Positions 15,559 through 23,685 of a stretch of DNA of 64,000 nt are shown piece by piece; the first letter of the stretch is position 1; each line of letters starts with the position of its first letter. This DNA is from Candidatus Poseidoniia archaeon (GTDB taxonomy: Archaea > Thermoplasmatota > Poseidoniia > MGIII > CG-Epi1). A program made the position numbers and the translations under genes. The stretch covers positions 27,869 to 91,868 of the forward strand of contig JASMLC010000007.1 of assembly GCA_030748895.1 (NCBI GenBank), written 5' to 3'. Below the pieces are notes generated by a model. That model had not been told where the DNA came from and did no database searches. It worked only from the letters and a program-made list of their open reading frames with translations.

Positions 15559-16040
15559 GCCTTCGCCTCCTTGATAGCGGCAGAGACCTTCTCGACCTGC
15601 TTGGCGGTCGCCTTGGAAATGTGTTCGCCGCGGATGCGCTCCTCGCCCGGGTAAAGGGTATTCGAGTGCGGGACTTCGAGTCCGCCATCTACGAGCCCTT
15701 TGAGCACCGCGAAGACGCGACCGCCCGGGGTGGGGGTGACGCGGCCGATGTCGAGCACCGCCCGCGTCTCGCCCGCGGCTTGCGCGTTGCGCGCTGCGAG
15801 CAAGCCCGCAAGGTAGGCGGCGGGGACGCTGGTGCCGGAGCCTTTCCAGCCCAGTGCGCCCAGCTGCTGCGAGCTGACCGCGGCGACAACCTCGTCGCCC
15901 TGCTTCGCGAAGCGGGTCAGCTGGATGAGCACCTGCCGGTTGGTGACGCGTACGACTGCGCGCGCCTCTCCCGACTTGAGTAGCGCCAGCCGCTTGCGGT
16001 AATCGGTTGCGCCTTCGCGGCGGCGGCGGAATTGCCTCAT
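15555..16040 (-). CDS. rpl18: 50S ribosomal protein L18 (uL18)
   Basis: 161 residues in the archaeal/eukaryotic L5e style that binds 5S rRNA. The basic N-terminus FRRRREGATDYRKRLALLKSG and RAVVRVTNRQVLIQ are characteristic, as is RVFAVLKGLVDGGLEVPHS near residue 110. The ATG at 16040 overlaps the L19e stop by ATGA; a longer open frame upstream is discarded. The stop overlaps the S5 start by 4 nt. Confidence 0.95.
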   Translation of the reverse strand: MRQFRRRREGATDYRKRLALLKSGEARAVVRVTNRQVLIQLTRFAKQGDEVVAAVSSQQLGALGWKGSGTSVPAAYLAGLLAARNAQAAGETRAVLDIGRVTPTPGGRVFAVLKGLVDGGLEVPHSNTLYPGEERIRGEHISKATAKQVEKVSAAIKEAKA

Positions 16041-16495
16041 TTTTGCACCTCGACACCGTCGGTCTGCATGTGCGAGCGCAGGTGCGCCCGCGAGTTGTAC
16101 ATGCCACCCTTGGCGCGACGGTAGTAGTGGCGATATTGTGATGCGGTGAGCGAGCCCGCTACCCGCAGGGTGCGCAGCTCGTCGCGTAGCGCACGGATGC
16201 GCGTCATCCACGCCTCCTTCTTGGGCGTGCGCGCCTTGCCGTGGCCGCGGCGCGAGCCGTGGCCGCGCTGCCGCCCCTTGGCACGCTGCGCATCGCGATG
16301 GCGTGCGCGTCCGCGGGAGATGCCCTTCTTCTGGTGTTTGCGGATGAACTTCTGGACAATCAGGTGGCGCACGTCATCGCGGGTGACTGCTTCGCCAATA
16401 CGCTCCTGGATTTCGGTGCGGTCGTCAATCCAGACCCGGTCGAGCCCGCACTTGAGCAGGCGGGCGGCAACACGGCGCTGGTAGGCGAGATTCAT
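16037..16495 (-). CDS. rpl19e: 50S ribosomal protein L19e (eL19)
   Basis: 152 residues of a protein found only in archaea and eukaryotes. It begins NLAYQRRVAARLLKCG and continues with the basic region HQKKGISRGRARHRDAQRAKGR, then KARTPKKEAWMTRIRALRDELR. In the spc operon it lies between L32e and L18 as expected. It overlaps both neighbours by ATGA. Confidence 0.96.
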   Translation of the reverse strand: MNLAYQRRVAARLLKCGLDRVWIDDRTEIQERIGEAVTRDDVRHLIVQKFIRKHQKKGISRGRARHRDAQRAKGRQRGHGSRRGHGKARTPKKEAWMTRIRALRDELRTLRVAGSLTASQYRHYYRRAKGGMYNSRAHLRSHMQTDGVEVQK

Positions 16496-16956
16496 TCCTC
16501 TTCCTCCTCATCCGCGTCATCTTCCTCTTCAGAATCGTTTTCGTAGCCGCGGCTGTTCAGCACGCGAATTTCCAGCTCGCCTGCGCGCGCCTCAATCGCT
16601 TCGCGCTTGCGGTCGCCGACGGTGGCGGCGATGCGCGCCGCTTCCAGTTTGCCATCGAGCGCTTCCAGCTCCTCGGGCCGGTGCACCAGCACTTCGACGA
16701 AGCCGGATGGGTGCAGCCCGCGCGCGGCGGCGGGGCCGCGATAGCCGGCCGAAACCACCGGCGGGCGATACTTGCGGCGGGTACGCATTTTGCTGTGCAT
16801 CCCGCGCGGCTTGCGCCAGGCGATGCCGAGCCGCTTGTAGCGGAACCAGTTCTGCCGCCTGAAGGCGGGCCGCTTGCGGCTGGCGGCGTTGCGTTTTGCG
16901 AGCGCCTTGCGGGCCTCTCCGTCGAGCTTCGGCTTTGCCTTCGGCTTATGCGTCAT
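16492..16956 (-). CDS. rpl32e: 50S ribosomal protein L32e (eL32) with acidic tail
   Basis: 154 residues. The archaeal/eukaryotic L32e core is clear: FRRQNWFRYKRLGIAWRKPRG and GMHSKMRTRRKYRPPVVSAGYRGP (about 33-75). After residue 135 the protein ends in an almost purely acidic run (DSEEEDDADEEEEE). That is unusual for an rRNA-binding protein but echoes acidic tails on S3 and in L24 of the same operon. It overlaps L6 by 11 nt and L19e by 4 nt. Confidence 0.95.
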   Translation of the reverse strand: MTHKPKAKPKLDGEARKALAKRNAASRKRPAFRRQNWFRYKRLGIAWRKPRGMHSKMRTRRKYRPPVVSAGYRGPAAARGLHPSGFVEVLVHRPEELEALDGKLEAARIAATVGDRKREAIEARAGELEIRVLNSRGYENDSEEEDDADEEEEE

Positions 16957-17494
16957 GCATTACTCCTTTCGAGACGAGATAGATGCCGTCCTGGAAGACG
17001 CGGATGTCGCGCCCCTTGACGATGGTAGCGCGCTCCAGGTTGGCTGCCGTCTGGCCGACCGCCTCGCGGTCGTTGCCCTCAATCGTGACGGAATCGCCCT
17101 TGGCGATTACCTTCGTGTCGCCGACAATCGCGGCGTGCCGGCTCGCCTTCTCGCCCAGGAAGTTGTCGATTACCACGGTGTCGCCCTTGGTGGAGACCTT
17201 CATCGGGAAGTGCGCGAAAACCACCTTCATCTGGTAGCGGAAGCCGAATGCGACGCCGTTCACCATGTTCGACAGGTGCGCGCGCCACGTTCCGAGCAGC
17301 GCCTTCTGCCGCTTGCGCAGCTTCTTTCCGGAGACGACGACCGCGCCGTCGCCCGGCTGGATGCCGAGTTGCGGGTGGCTGAAGTCGCGCTCAAGCTTGC
17401 CGCGCGGGCCTTCGACCGCGAGCGTAGCGCCGTCGTAGCTGGCGCTGACGCCCTCCGGCAGCGGGATGGTGTGCACCAGTTCCTCAATAAGCAT
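16946..17494 (-). CDS. rpl6: 50S ribosomal protein L6 (uL6)
   Basis: 182 residues with two similar alpha/beta domains: the N-domain with VHTIPLPEGVSASYDGATLAVEGPRGKLERD, and the C-domain with KVSTKGDTVVIDNFLGEKASRHA and the signature VTIEGNDREAVGQTAANLE. It lies near the sarcin-ricin loop and factor-binding site. The ATG at 17494 overlaps the S8 stop by 11 nt. Confidence 0.96.
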   Translation of the reverse strand: MLIEELVHTIPLPEGVSASYDGATLAVEGPRGKLERDFSHPQLGIQPGDGAVVVSGKKLRKRQKALLGTWRAHLSNMVNGVAFGFRYQMKVVFAHFPMKVSTKGDTVVIDNFLGEKASRHAAIVGDTKVIAKGDSVTIEGNDREAVGQTAANLERATIVKGRDIRVFQDGIYLVSKGVMHDA

Positions 17495-17870
17495 ACGCGA
17501 GCAGCCTCCCCCCGGTGTGGCCAGCCTTGGCCTGGTCGTTGTTGATGACGCCCTGCGGCGTCGTGAGAATCAGGATGCCGAAATCCTTGGCCGGCAGGTA
17601 GCGCGCCTCGTGGCGGTCCATCTCGCGCACCTTGACCGAGAATCGTGGCCGGATTGCCCCGCAGCTGTTGATGCGGCCGTTGAGCAGCACCCGGAATTCA
17701 CCGCCGCGGCCGTTCTCCAGCCGCTCGAAACCGGTGATGTAGCCCTTCTCCTGCAGCAGCCGCAGGATTTCGCCAATCAGGCGGGACGCGGGAACACGCG
17801 CATCGGGCTTGCCGACGCGCTCAGCGTTCTTGATGGTCACCAATGCATCGGATAATGGGTCGTGTCTCAT
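17484..17870 (-). CDS. rps8: 30S ribosomal protein S8 (uS8)
   Basis: 128 residues from the ATG at 17870, which overlaps the S14 stop as ATGA; a longer open frame to 17978 is discarded. [15 protein letters not shown] and [24 protein letters not shown] are typical uS8 starts. The C-terminal [18 protein letters not shown] is the conserved 16S-rRNA-binding region. The protein ends GGRLLAYAY as in archaeal/eukaryotic S8 (S15a). Confidence 0.95.
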   Translation of the reverse strand: MRHDPLSDALVTIKNAERVGKPDARVPASRLIGEILRLLQEKGYITGFERLENGRGGEFRVLLNGRINSCGAIRPRFSVKVREMDRHEARYLPAKDFGILILTTPQGVINNDQAKAGHTGGRLLAYAY

Positions 17871-18022
17871 GAGTATTTCTTGAACCCCAGTATGGTCGCC
17901 TTGTCGCGGAAGCACTGCCGGCAGAGATGTAGCTTGTAGCGCCTCACGATACCGCGCTTGCGCCCGCAGCGACGGCATCCCTTGATGCGCCCGCGGAACA
18001 CAGTGCGCTCCTTGGTCTTCAC
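17867..18022 (-). CDS. rps14: 30S ribosomal protein S14 (uS14), zinc-binding
   Basis: 51 residues from a GTG at 18022 whose last two bases start the L5 stop (GTGA overlap). The zinc ribbon is complete: CRRC near residue 17 and CRQC near residue 35. The ending [11 protein letters not shown] is typical of archaeal S14/eukaryotic S29. A longer frame reading to an upstream ATG would lie wholly inside L5 and is rejected. Confidence 0.93.
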   Translation of the reverse strand: MKTKERTVFRGRIKGCRRCGRKRGIVRRYKLHLCRQCFRDKATILGFKKYS

Positions 18023-18528
18023 GCGATAACCTCCAGCTTGAAGTTCTGCTGCATGAATTCCTGGCACTCCTCGCGCGTCAGCCGGTGGTTGGGCCCAACC
18101 TTGCGCCGCGCCACCTTGCGGCGTGCAATGCGGAAGCCGGGGCGCTCGAACGCGACCGCCACGTCCAGCCCGAAGATGCCAATGTCAGGATCGTATTTCT
18201 CGTCGGCGAAGCCCGTATAGTCGGGAATACCGAAGTTGAGTCCGCCTGCGGCGGAGAAGCAGTAGGCCGGCAGCCGGTTCTCGCGCACCCAGAGCGCGTT
18301 CTTCAGCACGCGGTGCGCGTTCTCGCCGCGCAGCGTCACCTTGCAGCCGATGGGCATCCCCTTGCGCAGCCCCAGGTCGCGGTTCTGCGTGCGCGAAAGC
18401 GTGCGTACTGGCTGGCAGCCGGTCAGCTTGCCCAGCACAGTCTCGGCCTTGGAGAGCCGGTCGCCCGCCTCGCCGACGCCGATGTTCAGGACGACCTTGG
18501 CAATCCGCAGCTCGCGCATTGCGTTCAT
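18019..18528 (-). CDS. rpl5: 50S ribosomal protein L5 (uL5)
   Basis: 169 residues from the ATG at 18528 (ATGA overlap with the S4e stop). Conserved blocks are [48 protein letters not shown], and [24 protein letters not shown]. The protein binds 5S rRNA and contacts the P-site tRNA. The frame remains open upstream into S4e but without family similarity. Confidence 0.96.
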   Translation of the reverse strand: MNAMRELRIAKVVLNIGVGEAGDRLSKAETVLGKLTGCQPVRTLSRTQNRDLGLRKGMPIGCKVTLRGENAHRVLKNALWVRENRLPAYCFSAAGGLNFGIPDYTGFADEKYDPDIGIFGLDVAVAFERPGFRIARRKVARRKVGPNHRLTREECQEFMQQNFKLEVIA

Positions 18529-19220
18529 GCGGAGACCTCCGTGACGAGCGCCTTCTTGGCACCGACAACGAACGCATACTGCTTCAGCGTCTCGAACTCG
18601 GCAAAGTGGACGATGTTGGGCCGCGGGCTTCGCGTTACGACAGCCTCTTCCAGCTGCGCAATCGTGCCGACGTGAGCACCGCCCGTGACGAGCGCCGGCG
18701 CGCCCTTGCCGAACTTGAGTATTTTCTTCACCTTGCGGCCCGGCAACGCCACTTGCAGCACGTCGCCAGTCGCAACCGCGTCCTCCGAGAGCAGGTTGCT
18801 CCCGTCGTGCAGGTTGAGTTGCGTCTTTCCGCCGCGCACCGTCGTTTTGCCTTCGACACGCAGCAGCTTCCACTTCGCCTCGGTCGCCTTGATTTCGGAG
18901 AAATGCAGCCGGCCGTGGTGGTCGAGCAGGCAACGGAAATTGGCCTTGGCCGCGGGCAGCGAGACAACATCCATCAGCCCCACACTGCGCTTCGGGTCGC
19001 GCACGACGCGCTGGTCGACCATCACCTTGCCGTCAGCGAGCACCCGCCGCGCCTCACGTGCGTTGTCGCAGACGTGCAGGTAGTCGCGCAGAACCATCAC
19101 CAGCGGGACGCTCCCTTCTAGCGAGTGGGGGCCCGGCGCTGGTCTGGTGGCCCAGAAGTGTGACTTGCGGCCGACGTTCCACGAACGCGGCGCGGTAATG
19201 CGTTTCAGGTGGTCGCTCAT
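18525..19220 (-). CDS. rps4e: 30S ribosomal protein S4e (eS4)
   Basis: 231 residues of the archaeal/eukaryotic S4e. In order: an N-terminal segment with HLKRITAPRSWNVGRKSHFWATRPAPGPHS, an S4-like RNA-binding stretch around LVMVLRDYLHVCDNAREARRVLADGKVMVD, a central domain, and a KOW-like C-terminal part containing VTGGAHVGTIAQLEE. Length and order are typical. It overlaps L24 and L5 by ATGA. Confidence 0.96.
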   Translation of the reverse strand: MSDHLKRITAPRSWNVGRKSHFWATRPAPGPHSLEGSVPLVMVLRDYLHVCDNAREARRVLADGKVMVDQRVVRDPKRSVGLMDVVSLPAAKANFRCLLDHHGRLHFSEIKATEAKWKLLRVEGKTTVRGGKTQLNLHDGSNLLSEDAVATGDVLQVALPGRKVKKILKFGKGAPALVTGGAHVGTIAQLEEAVVTRSPRPNIVHFAEFETLKQYAFVVGAKKALVTEVSA

Positions 19221-19861
19221 GCGGATTCCTCCAGCCGCGCCACCAGTTCCGCTTTCTTGCCCGATACGGGCAGGCTGCGCTCCTTCAGCGCTGCCTTGAG
19301 CTCGGGGACGGTGAGCGCGCTCCAGTCCTGCGCTTCCTCGTCGTCGCCAGCCTCTTCTTCGTCAGCGTCGGCCTCCGTGTCGTCGACTTCCGCCGCGCGC
19401 GGGTCGACACCGGTAACTTCGGTTTCGTAATCGTCATCGGCCGCTTCCAGCGCGGCGACAGTCTCCTCGGTCCACTCGACGCCTTCGTTGACGCGGTCAA
19501 GGATGCGCCTCCGGCGCACGTCGGACCAGTCGGGGTTGATTACCACCAGGTTCGACGGGTCAATCGGTCGCTGCAGCTCGGTGCCGTCCGACTTGTGGTA
19601 AGTAAAGCCGTCGACGTAAACCTTCCGTGCGCGGCGGTCGATTTGCGAGATGCGGTGCCCATCGGTGCCGCGCCCTTCGCCGCGCACAATTAGCACGCGG
19701 TCGCCGGTGCGGACCGGAATCGAGCGGGGATAGATGTAGCCGCGCTCTTCCTGCCGCTTGCGCAGCCCGCGGTCGAGCGGTGCCGCCATCTCGCGGTGCC
19801 GTCGGTGGAGTGGCGCGTTACGCCGGGCGAGTCGCTGTTTGCGGGGTTGTTTTGAGCTCAT
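19217..19861 (-). CDS. rpl24: 50S ribosomal protein L24 (uL24) fused to a C-terminal SAP domain
   Basis: 214 residues from the ATG at 19861 (ATGA overlap with L14). The archaeal uL24 core, with RSIPVRTGDRVLIVRGEGRG (KOW motif) and VYVDGFTYHKSDGTE, ends near residue 125. It is followed by an acidic linker (DDTEADADEEEAGDDEE) and then residues 180-214 with the SAP pattern: LTVPELKAALKERSLPVSGKKAELVARLEE. SAP is a helix-extended-loop-helix nucleic-acid-binding fold. Archaeal L24 normally ends at about 120 residues, so the appendix is distinctive. Confidence 0.93.
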   Translation of the reverse strand: MSSKQPRKQRLARRNAPLHRRHREMAAPLDRGLRKRQEERGYIYPRSIPVRTGDRVLIVRGEGRGTDGHRISQIDRRARKVYVDGFTYHKSDGTELQRPIDPSNLVVINPDWSDVRRRRILDRVNEGVEWTEETVAALEAADDDYETEVTGVDPRAAEVDDTEADADEEEAGDDEEAQDWSALTVPELKAALKERSLPVSGKKAELVARLEESA

Positions 19862-20256
19862 ATGATAGTAGATGCCGTTGCGGCAATGCGCGGCCACCTC
19901 TCGGCCGCTTCGCGGGCGACGGGCCCCTTGATTCCGGAACCGCGCGTCTCGCCCATTTCGTTGGTCAGCACGACCGCGTTATCCTCGAATTTCACCATCG
20001 TCCCGTCGGGGCGGCGGAACGGCCGTCGGCTGCGCACGATGACTGCGCGCACCAGCTGGCGCCGCATTTCCGGCGTGCCTTTCTTGACCGACGCGATGAC
20101 CATGTCTCCCACGCCTGCCGATGGCGAGCGGCGGTGGACGCCCTTGTAGTTCAGGACCGTCACGATTTCGACTATCTTGGCGCCGCTGTTATCGACACAG
20201 TCGATACGCGCCCCCTGCGGGAGACCGCGCATCTGCCGGCCGGCGACCGCCCTCAT
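19858..20256 (-). CDS. rpl14: 50S ribosomal protein L14 (uL14)
   Basis: 132 residues from the ATG at 20256 (ATGA overlap with S17). Hallmarks are GARIDCVDNSGAKIVEIVTV, GVGDMVIASVKKGTPEMRRQLVRAVIVRSR and the closing GPVAREAAERWPRIAATAS. It sits at the subunit interface of the large subunit. An upstream in-frame ATG at 20310 would fall inside S17 and is rejected. Confidence 0.96.
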   Translation of the reverse strand: MRAVAGRQMRGLPQGARIDCVDNSGAKIVEIVTVLNYKGVHRRSPSAGVGDMVIASVKKGTPEMRRQLVRAVIVRSRRPFRRPDGTMVKFEDNAVVLTNEMGETRGSGIKGPVAREAAERWPRIAATASTII

Positions 20257-20588
20257 GCATCCCTCCGCTCGATAATCACGAACGACTTGGTCTTCGAGAG
20301 CGGGCGGCACTCCATGAGAGTCACCGCATCCCCCTCCTGCGCGCCGACGCTGGCCGGGCTGTGAGCCTGGATGCGCGACGACCGGCGCTGGTAACGCTCG
20401 TACTTGGAATCGTATTTCAGGCGTTCAATCCTGACCACTACCGTGCGCTGCGCTCGCGCGCGGACGACGACGCCCTGCAGTAACTGCCCCCGTACGGGGA
20501 GCGTGCCGTAGAACGGGTCGTTCATGTCGCCGTCCCACTCATGCGCGGGCGGCTGCACGTCGACGCCGATGTCGCGCGGCTTGCTCAT
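20253..20588 (-). CDS. rps17: 30S ribosomal protein S17 (uS17)
   Basis: 111 residues from the ATG at 20588 (ATGA overlap with rnp1). The OB-fold core has GVVVRARAQRTVVVRIERLKYDSKYERYQRR (about 40-70) and VTLMECRPLSKTKSFVIIER near the C-terminus. An N-terminal extension with DPFYGTLPVRGQ is shared with archaeal/eukaryotic S17 (S11). Confidence 0.95.
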   Translation of the reverse strand: MSKPRDIGVDVQPPAHEWDGDMNDPFYGTLPVRGQLLQGVVVRARAQRTVVVRIERLKYDSKYERYQRRSSRIQAHSPASVGAQEGDAVTLMECRPLSKTKSFVIIERRDA

Positions 20589-20827
20589 GCGCACCTCCGG
20601 GTGCGGTCCTGCGGCCGGAACGCGATCCGGTCGCCCGCAACGGTCTCGCCGTCGAAGTCGAAGCTGCCGCCGCGCTTGGCGACGCGCTTGCGGTCCCCGC
20701 CGGACTCGAGCAGTAACGTCTCACGAGTCTCGTCGACGACCGTCCCCGCAAGGCCACGCAGCGACGGGTCGCTGTGCTCCGCGACGGTGACGCGGCGGCC
20801 GATGAACTCGCGCTGAGCCATGCTCAT
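20585..20827 (-). CDS. rnp1: Ribonuclease P protein component 1 (Rpp29/Pop4)
   Basis: 80 residues of the Sm-like Rpp29 subunit, which helps the RNase P RNA cleave pre-tRNA 5' leaders. The family core reads FIGRRVTVAEHSDPSLRGLAGTVVDETRETLLLE, then GGDRKRVAKRGGSFDF, ending with GDRIAFRPQDRTRR. The place between aIF1 and S17 is the classic archaeal location. Its start overlaps the aIF1 stop by ATGA. Confidence 0.93.
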   Translation of the reverse strand: MSMAQREFIGRRVTVAEHSDPSLRGLAGTVVDETRETLLLESGGDRKRVAKRGGSFDFDGETVAGDRIAFRPQDRTRRCA

Positions 20828-21120
20828 GCGTCACCCACCGGGAAGCCCATGTCGCCCAGGATTACCTTCACGTTGCGAGTGTGGTTGCCCTGCAGCTCGA
20901 TGGCACCATCCTTGTAGGTGCCGCCGGTGGCGCACTTGGTCTTCAACGTCTTGAGCAGGTCGGGAATGTCAATATCGCTGCCGAGCCCCTCGAGTACAGT
21001 CATCAGCTTGCCGTAGCGCCGCTTCTCGATGCGCACGCGAATTTCCTGCTGCTCGCGCGCGATATCCTCGCAAACGCAGATTTCGACCGGCAGTGCGCAG
21101 GTGGAACAGATGTCAGCCAT
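20824..21120 (-). CDS. Translation initiation factor aIF1 (SUI1/YciH)
   Basis: 98 residues. The N-terminal zinc-binding segment CSTCALPVEICVCE is followed by the SUI1 domain: RRYGKLMTVLEGLG, LKTLKTKCATGGTYKDGAIELQGNHTRNVKVIL. The factor checks start-codon selection on the small subunit. It overlaps L29 by 8 nt. With mostly leaderless mRNAs in this genome, its fidelity role at the 5' end may be important (inference). Confidence 0.95.
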   Translation of the reverse strand: MADICSTCALPVEICVCEDIAREQQEIRVRIEKRRYGKLMTVLEGLGSDIDIPDLLKTLKTKCATGGTYKDGAIELQGNHTRNVKVILGDMGFPVGDA

Positions 21121-21319
21121 AGCGTTCCCCCAGTTCGCGCATCACGGTCTGCAGTCGCGCCACCTGCTTGCGCAGCGAACGCATCTTGCCGGGCGACGCG
21201 GGCTGTCCGCCCATCGATGCGACACCGCGCTCGTGCATCAGCTCGCTGCGCAGCTCGCCCAGTCGCGCAACGCGCTCCTCGGGCGCCAGCTCGCGCAGTG
21301 CGGCGGCCTTGCGGCTCAC
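21113..21319 (-). CDS. rpl29: 50S ribosomal protein L29 (uL29)
   Basis: 68 residues forming two helices: ALRELAPEERVARLGELRSELMHERG and GKMRSLRKQVARLQTVMRELGER, the standard uL29 hairpin near the peptide exit. The start at 21319 overlaps the S3 stop by ATGA. Confidence 0.93.
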   Translation of the reverse strand: MSRKAAALRELAPEERVARLGELRSELMHERGVASMGGQPASPGKMRSLRKQVARLQTVMRELGERYG

Positions 21320-22077
21320 TTTGAATCCTCCTTGGCATCCTTCGTGGGCGGCTCTTCGGCTGCTGCCTCGGCCGGGGCTTCCGCAGCTTCCTTGTCCGTT
21401 TCCGGCTGCGCCTCGCCTTCGTGGGCGGCCTCTGCGTCCGCTTCGGCGTCCGCCGCTTCCGCGGGCGGCTCTGGCACGGCGGCCGGCTCGACGGTGATTT
21501 CGGCCGGCAGTTTCGCGTCGGGCGGCATGATGACGACCTTGACGCCGATGGTGCCCGGCTTCAGCTTCGCCTGCGCGTAGCCGACCTTCATCAGCTCCAG
21601 TGCGGGCTCGCCGCAGTGCTTGATGTGGCCTTCGATAAACTTCTCGGTGCGGTGCCGCAGACCGGTCAGCTTGCCGGCAATCGTAATCTGGCAGCCGCGT
21701 GCGCCGGCGCCCATGATGCGCTGCAGCATTGAGTTACCCGCACGGCGATAGTTCCAGCCGCGCTCGAGCGTGTTGGCGACCTTCGACGCCATCACGCCGG
21801 GGTTCAGCGCCCAGGTTTCCACCTCGGCCGCCTCGACCTGCAGGTTTTCGTAGCCGAAAGTGCGCTCCATCTCCTCGGTCAGCCGGTTGATGTCGACGCC
21901 CTTGCGGCCGATGACGATGCCAGGACGCTCGGCCTGGATGCGGACGTGCGTTCCCAGCGGGGTGCGCTGGATGGAGAGCCCGCCGAAACCGGCGCGCGCC
22001 ACCTCCTTGCGGACGAAGTCGTGGACCAGCATGCGCCGCACGCGCTCCTCAACCATCTCGCGCGCGATAGTCGTCAT
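21316..22077 (-). CDS. rps3: 30S ribosomal protein S3 (uS3) with acidic Ala/Glu tail
   Basis: 253 residues from the ATG at 22077 (ATGA overlap with L22). The KH domain has IVIGRKGVDINRLTEEMER (GxxG loop, about 55-75). The C-terminal S3 domain has GARGCQITIAGKLTGLRHRTEKFIEGHIKHCG and VKVVIMPPDAKLP. From about residue 195 a 55-residue Ala/Glu/Pro-rich acidic tail is added, longer than in most archaeal S3 proteins. S3 lines the mRNA entry channel. Confidence 0.96.
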   Translation of the reverse strand: MTTIAREMVEERVRRMLVHDFVRKEVARAGFGGLSIQRTPLGTHVRIQAERPGIVIGRKGVDINRLTEEMERTFGYENLQVEAAEVETWALNPGVMASKVANTLERGWNYRRAGNSMLQRIMGAGARGCQITIAGKLTGLRHRTEKFIEGHIKHCGEPALELMKVGYAQAKLKPGTIGVKVVIMPPDAKLPAEITVEPAAVPEPPAEAADAEADAEAAHEGEAQPETDKEAAEAPAEAAAEEPPTKDAKEDSK

Positions 22078-22526
22078 TCGATACCCTCCAGCACGACTTC
22101 GACGTTGGCGGTCTCGCGCATTTTGGGTGTGGCGCGGCCGCGCGCTCGCGGGAAACGTGCCTCGAAGGCGGGTCCGCGCGACGTAGCGACATGCACGATG
22201 CGCCATTCGTCAATGTCAAGGTGCATCGTCTCGCCGTTGCTCTGCGCCGACTCGATGACTTTCAGGATGGCGGCGGCCGCCTTGCGCGGGTAGCGCCCTG
22301 CGGCGCGGCCCTTGCCCTTGCGGTGCCCCACCTTGCCGGCGTGTCGCGTGAACGGGACCGGCTCGCGCATGTCGATTACGCGCCCGAGATAGCCGCGCGC
22401 GCGCTCGAGTTCCATCCCGCGGATAGCGCGACAGATTTCGCGCGCATGGCGTGGGGAGATTGCCATCTCCTTGCCGCGCGCGGCGGCATGGATTTCGGGG
22501 TCGTAGGGGAACGAATAGCCTTTCAT
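22074..22526 (-). CDS. rpl22: 50S ribosomal protein L22 (uL22)
   Basis: 150 residues. The family helices SPRHAREICRAIRGMELERARGYLGRVID and AAAAILKVIESAQSNGE are followed by the long beta hairpin containing RGPAFEARFPRARGRATPKM, whose tip lines the peptide exit tunnel. It has the archaeal/eukaryotic (L17) N-terminus YSFPYDPEIHAAARGKEM. It is coupled to both neighbours by ATGA. Confidence 0.96.
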   Translation of the reverse strand: MKGYSFPYDPEIHAAARGKEMAISPRHAREICRAIRGMELERARGYLGRVIDMREPVPFTRHAGKVGHRKGKGRAAGRYPRKAAAAILKVIESAQSNGETMHLDIDEWRIVHVATSRGPAFEARFPRARGRATPKMRETANVEVVLEGIE

Positions 22527-22987
22527 TTGAGTGGCATAAACTTGGATGAACGGGTCGCCCCAACGCCGGGCCCCGTATGCGTGGGCGGTGTGCGCGTCTG
22601 CGCAAACTCGCCGAAGTAGTGGCCTACCATCTCCGGCTGCACTTCTATCTCGACGAACTCATGCCCGTCGTAGATGGCAAACTTGCGGCCGATGAACTGG
22701 GGAATTACAATCATTTCGCGGCGATGAGTGCGGATTACCGCGTCGGGGTCTGCTTCGGCATCCCAGATTATCTTCGCCTGCTCGCGCGTCAGCCCGCGGG
22801 TGAACGAGCGGCGCTGGCGCGACGGCATCAGCTCCAGGAACTCCTCGAGCGAGAGCGCCTTCAGCGCGTCGACGGTCAGCCCGCGGTAGGTGTATTCCTT
22901 CTTGCGGCGGACCTGTACGCCTGCGCGCCTCTTCCGCTCGCGCCTGCGCGCGGCCTTCGGCGTCGCCGACTTGCGCTGGCGGGCCAT
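22523..22987 (-). CDS. rps19: 30S ribosomal protein S19 (uS19)
   Basis: 154 residues. A basic archaeal N-terminal extension precedes EYTYRGLTVDALKALSLEEFLELMPSRQRRSFTRG. The uS19 core follows: IRTHRREMIVIPQFIGRKFAIYDGHEFVEIEVQPEMVGHYFGEF. It resides in the head of the small subunit. The start shares one base with the L2 stop. Confidence 0.96.
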   Translation of the reverse strand: MARQRKSATPKAARRRERKRRAGVQVRRKKEYTYRGLTVDALKALSLEEFLELMPSRQRRSFTRGLTREQAKIIWDAEADPDAVIRTHRREMIVIPQFIGRKFAIYDGHEFVEIEVQPEMVGHYFGEFAQTRTPPTHTGPGVGATRSSKFMPLK

Positions 22988-23685
22988 TAGCGCTTCGCCC
23001 CCGTGCGCTTGGGCGCGATATGGCCGACCTTGCGGCCGGGCGGCGTGTCGCGCGAGACCGACGACGGGATGCCGATGGTCTGCTTGCGGCCAGAGCCGTG
23101 CGGGTGGTCAACTGCGTTCATCGCCACGCCGCGGACCTTGGGCCAGATGCGGGCGCGTGAGCGGTTGCGGTGGAAATTCTTGCCAGCCTTGCCAATCGGC
23201 TTCTCGCCGCGGCCCGAGCCGGCGACCGCGCCAATCGTGGCACGGCACATGTTATCGAGCGTTTTGTGCTTGCGCGACGGGAGTCGCACAGTCGTCTGTT
23301 TGCCGTGCGAGACGACGACCGCGCGCTGCCCTGCAGCGCGCGCCAGCCGTCCGCCGTCACCCGGCTGCAGCTCGACATTGTAGACGCGTGTCCCTTCGGG
23401 GATTGAGCCAATGTAGACGGTGTTGCCGCGTGCGACTTCGGCACCGTGGCCGGCATCCACCGACTGCCCCACGCGCATCCCGTCGTGCGCCAGCATCATG
23501 TAATCGCCATCGCCGTCACGCACCTGCGCCACGGGAGCCGAGCGCCCGGGGTCGTGGAGCAGCTTCTGGACAACGCCGCTGGAAGACTTGGCGCGCGGGT
23601 GGCGCACCTTGCCCTTGAAGCGGCTGTCGGTCGCGCGATAGCGGAAACCCCGCCCGCGCCGCCGGTTCATGATGCGCTTGCCCAT
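22987..23685 (-). CDS. rpl2: 50S ribosomal protein L2 (uL2)
   Basis: 232 residues. uL2 landmarks are GRGFRYRATDSRFKGKVRHP, HDGMRVGQSVDAG, GNTVYIGSIPEGTRVYNVELQPGDGG and the peptidyl-transferase-proximal block VRGVAMNAVDHPHGSGR near residue 190, with the universally conserved histidine. The start overlaps the L23 stop by one base (TGATG). Confidence 0.97.
   Translation of the reverse strand: MGKRIMNRRRGRGFRYRATDSRFKGKVRHPRAKSSSGVVQKLLHDPGRSAPVAQVRDGDGDYMMLAHDGMRVGQSVDAGHGAEVARGNTVYIGSIPEGTRVYNVELQPGDGGRLARAAGQRAVVVSHGKQTTVRLPSRKHKTLDNMCRATIGAVAGSGRGEKPIGKAGKNFHRNRSRARIWPKVRGVAMNAVDHPHGSGRKQTIGIPSSVSRDTPPGRKVGHIAPKRTGAKR

Noticed and set aside
14746..16107. An S5 start far upstream giving 453 residues
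   Set aside because: The extra 183 residues overlap L18 and are Arg/Pro-rich noise. The ATGA overlap at 15558 matches the operon's coupling rule.
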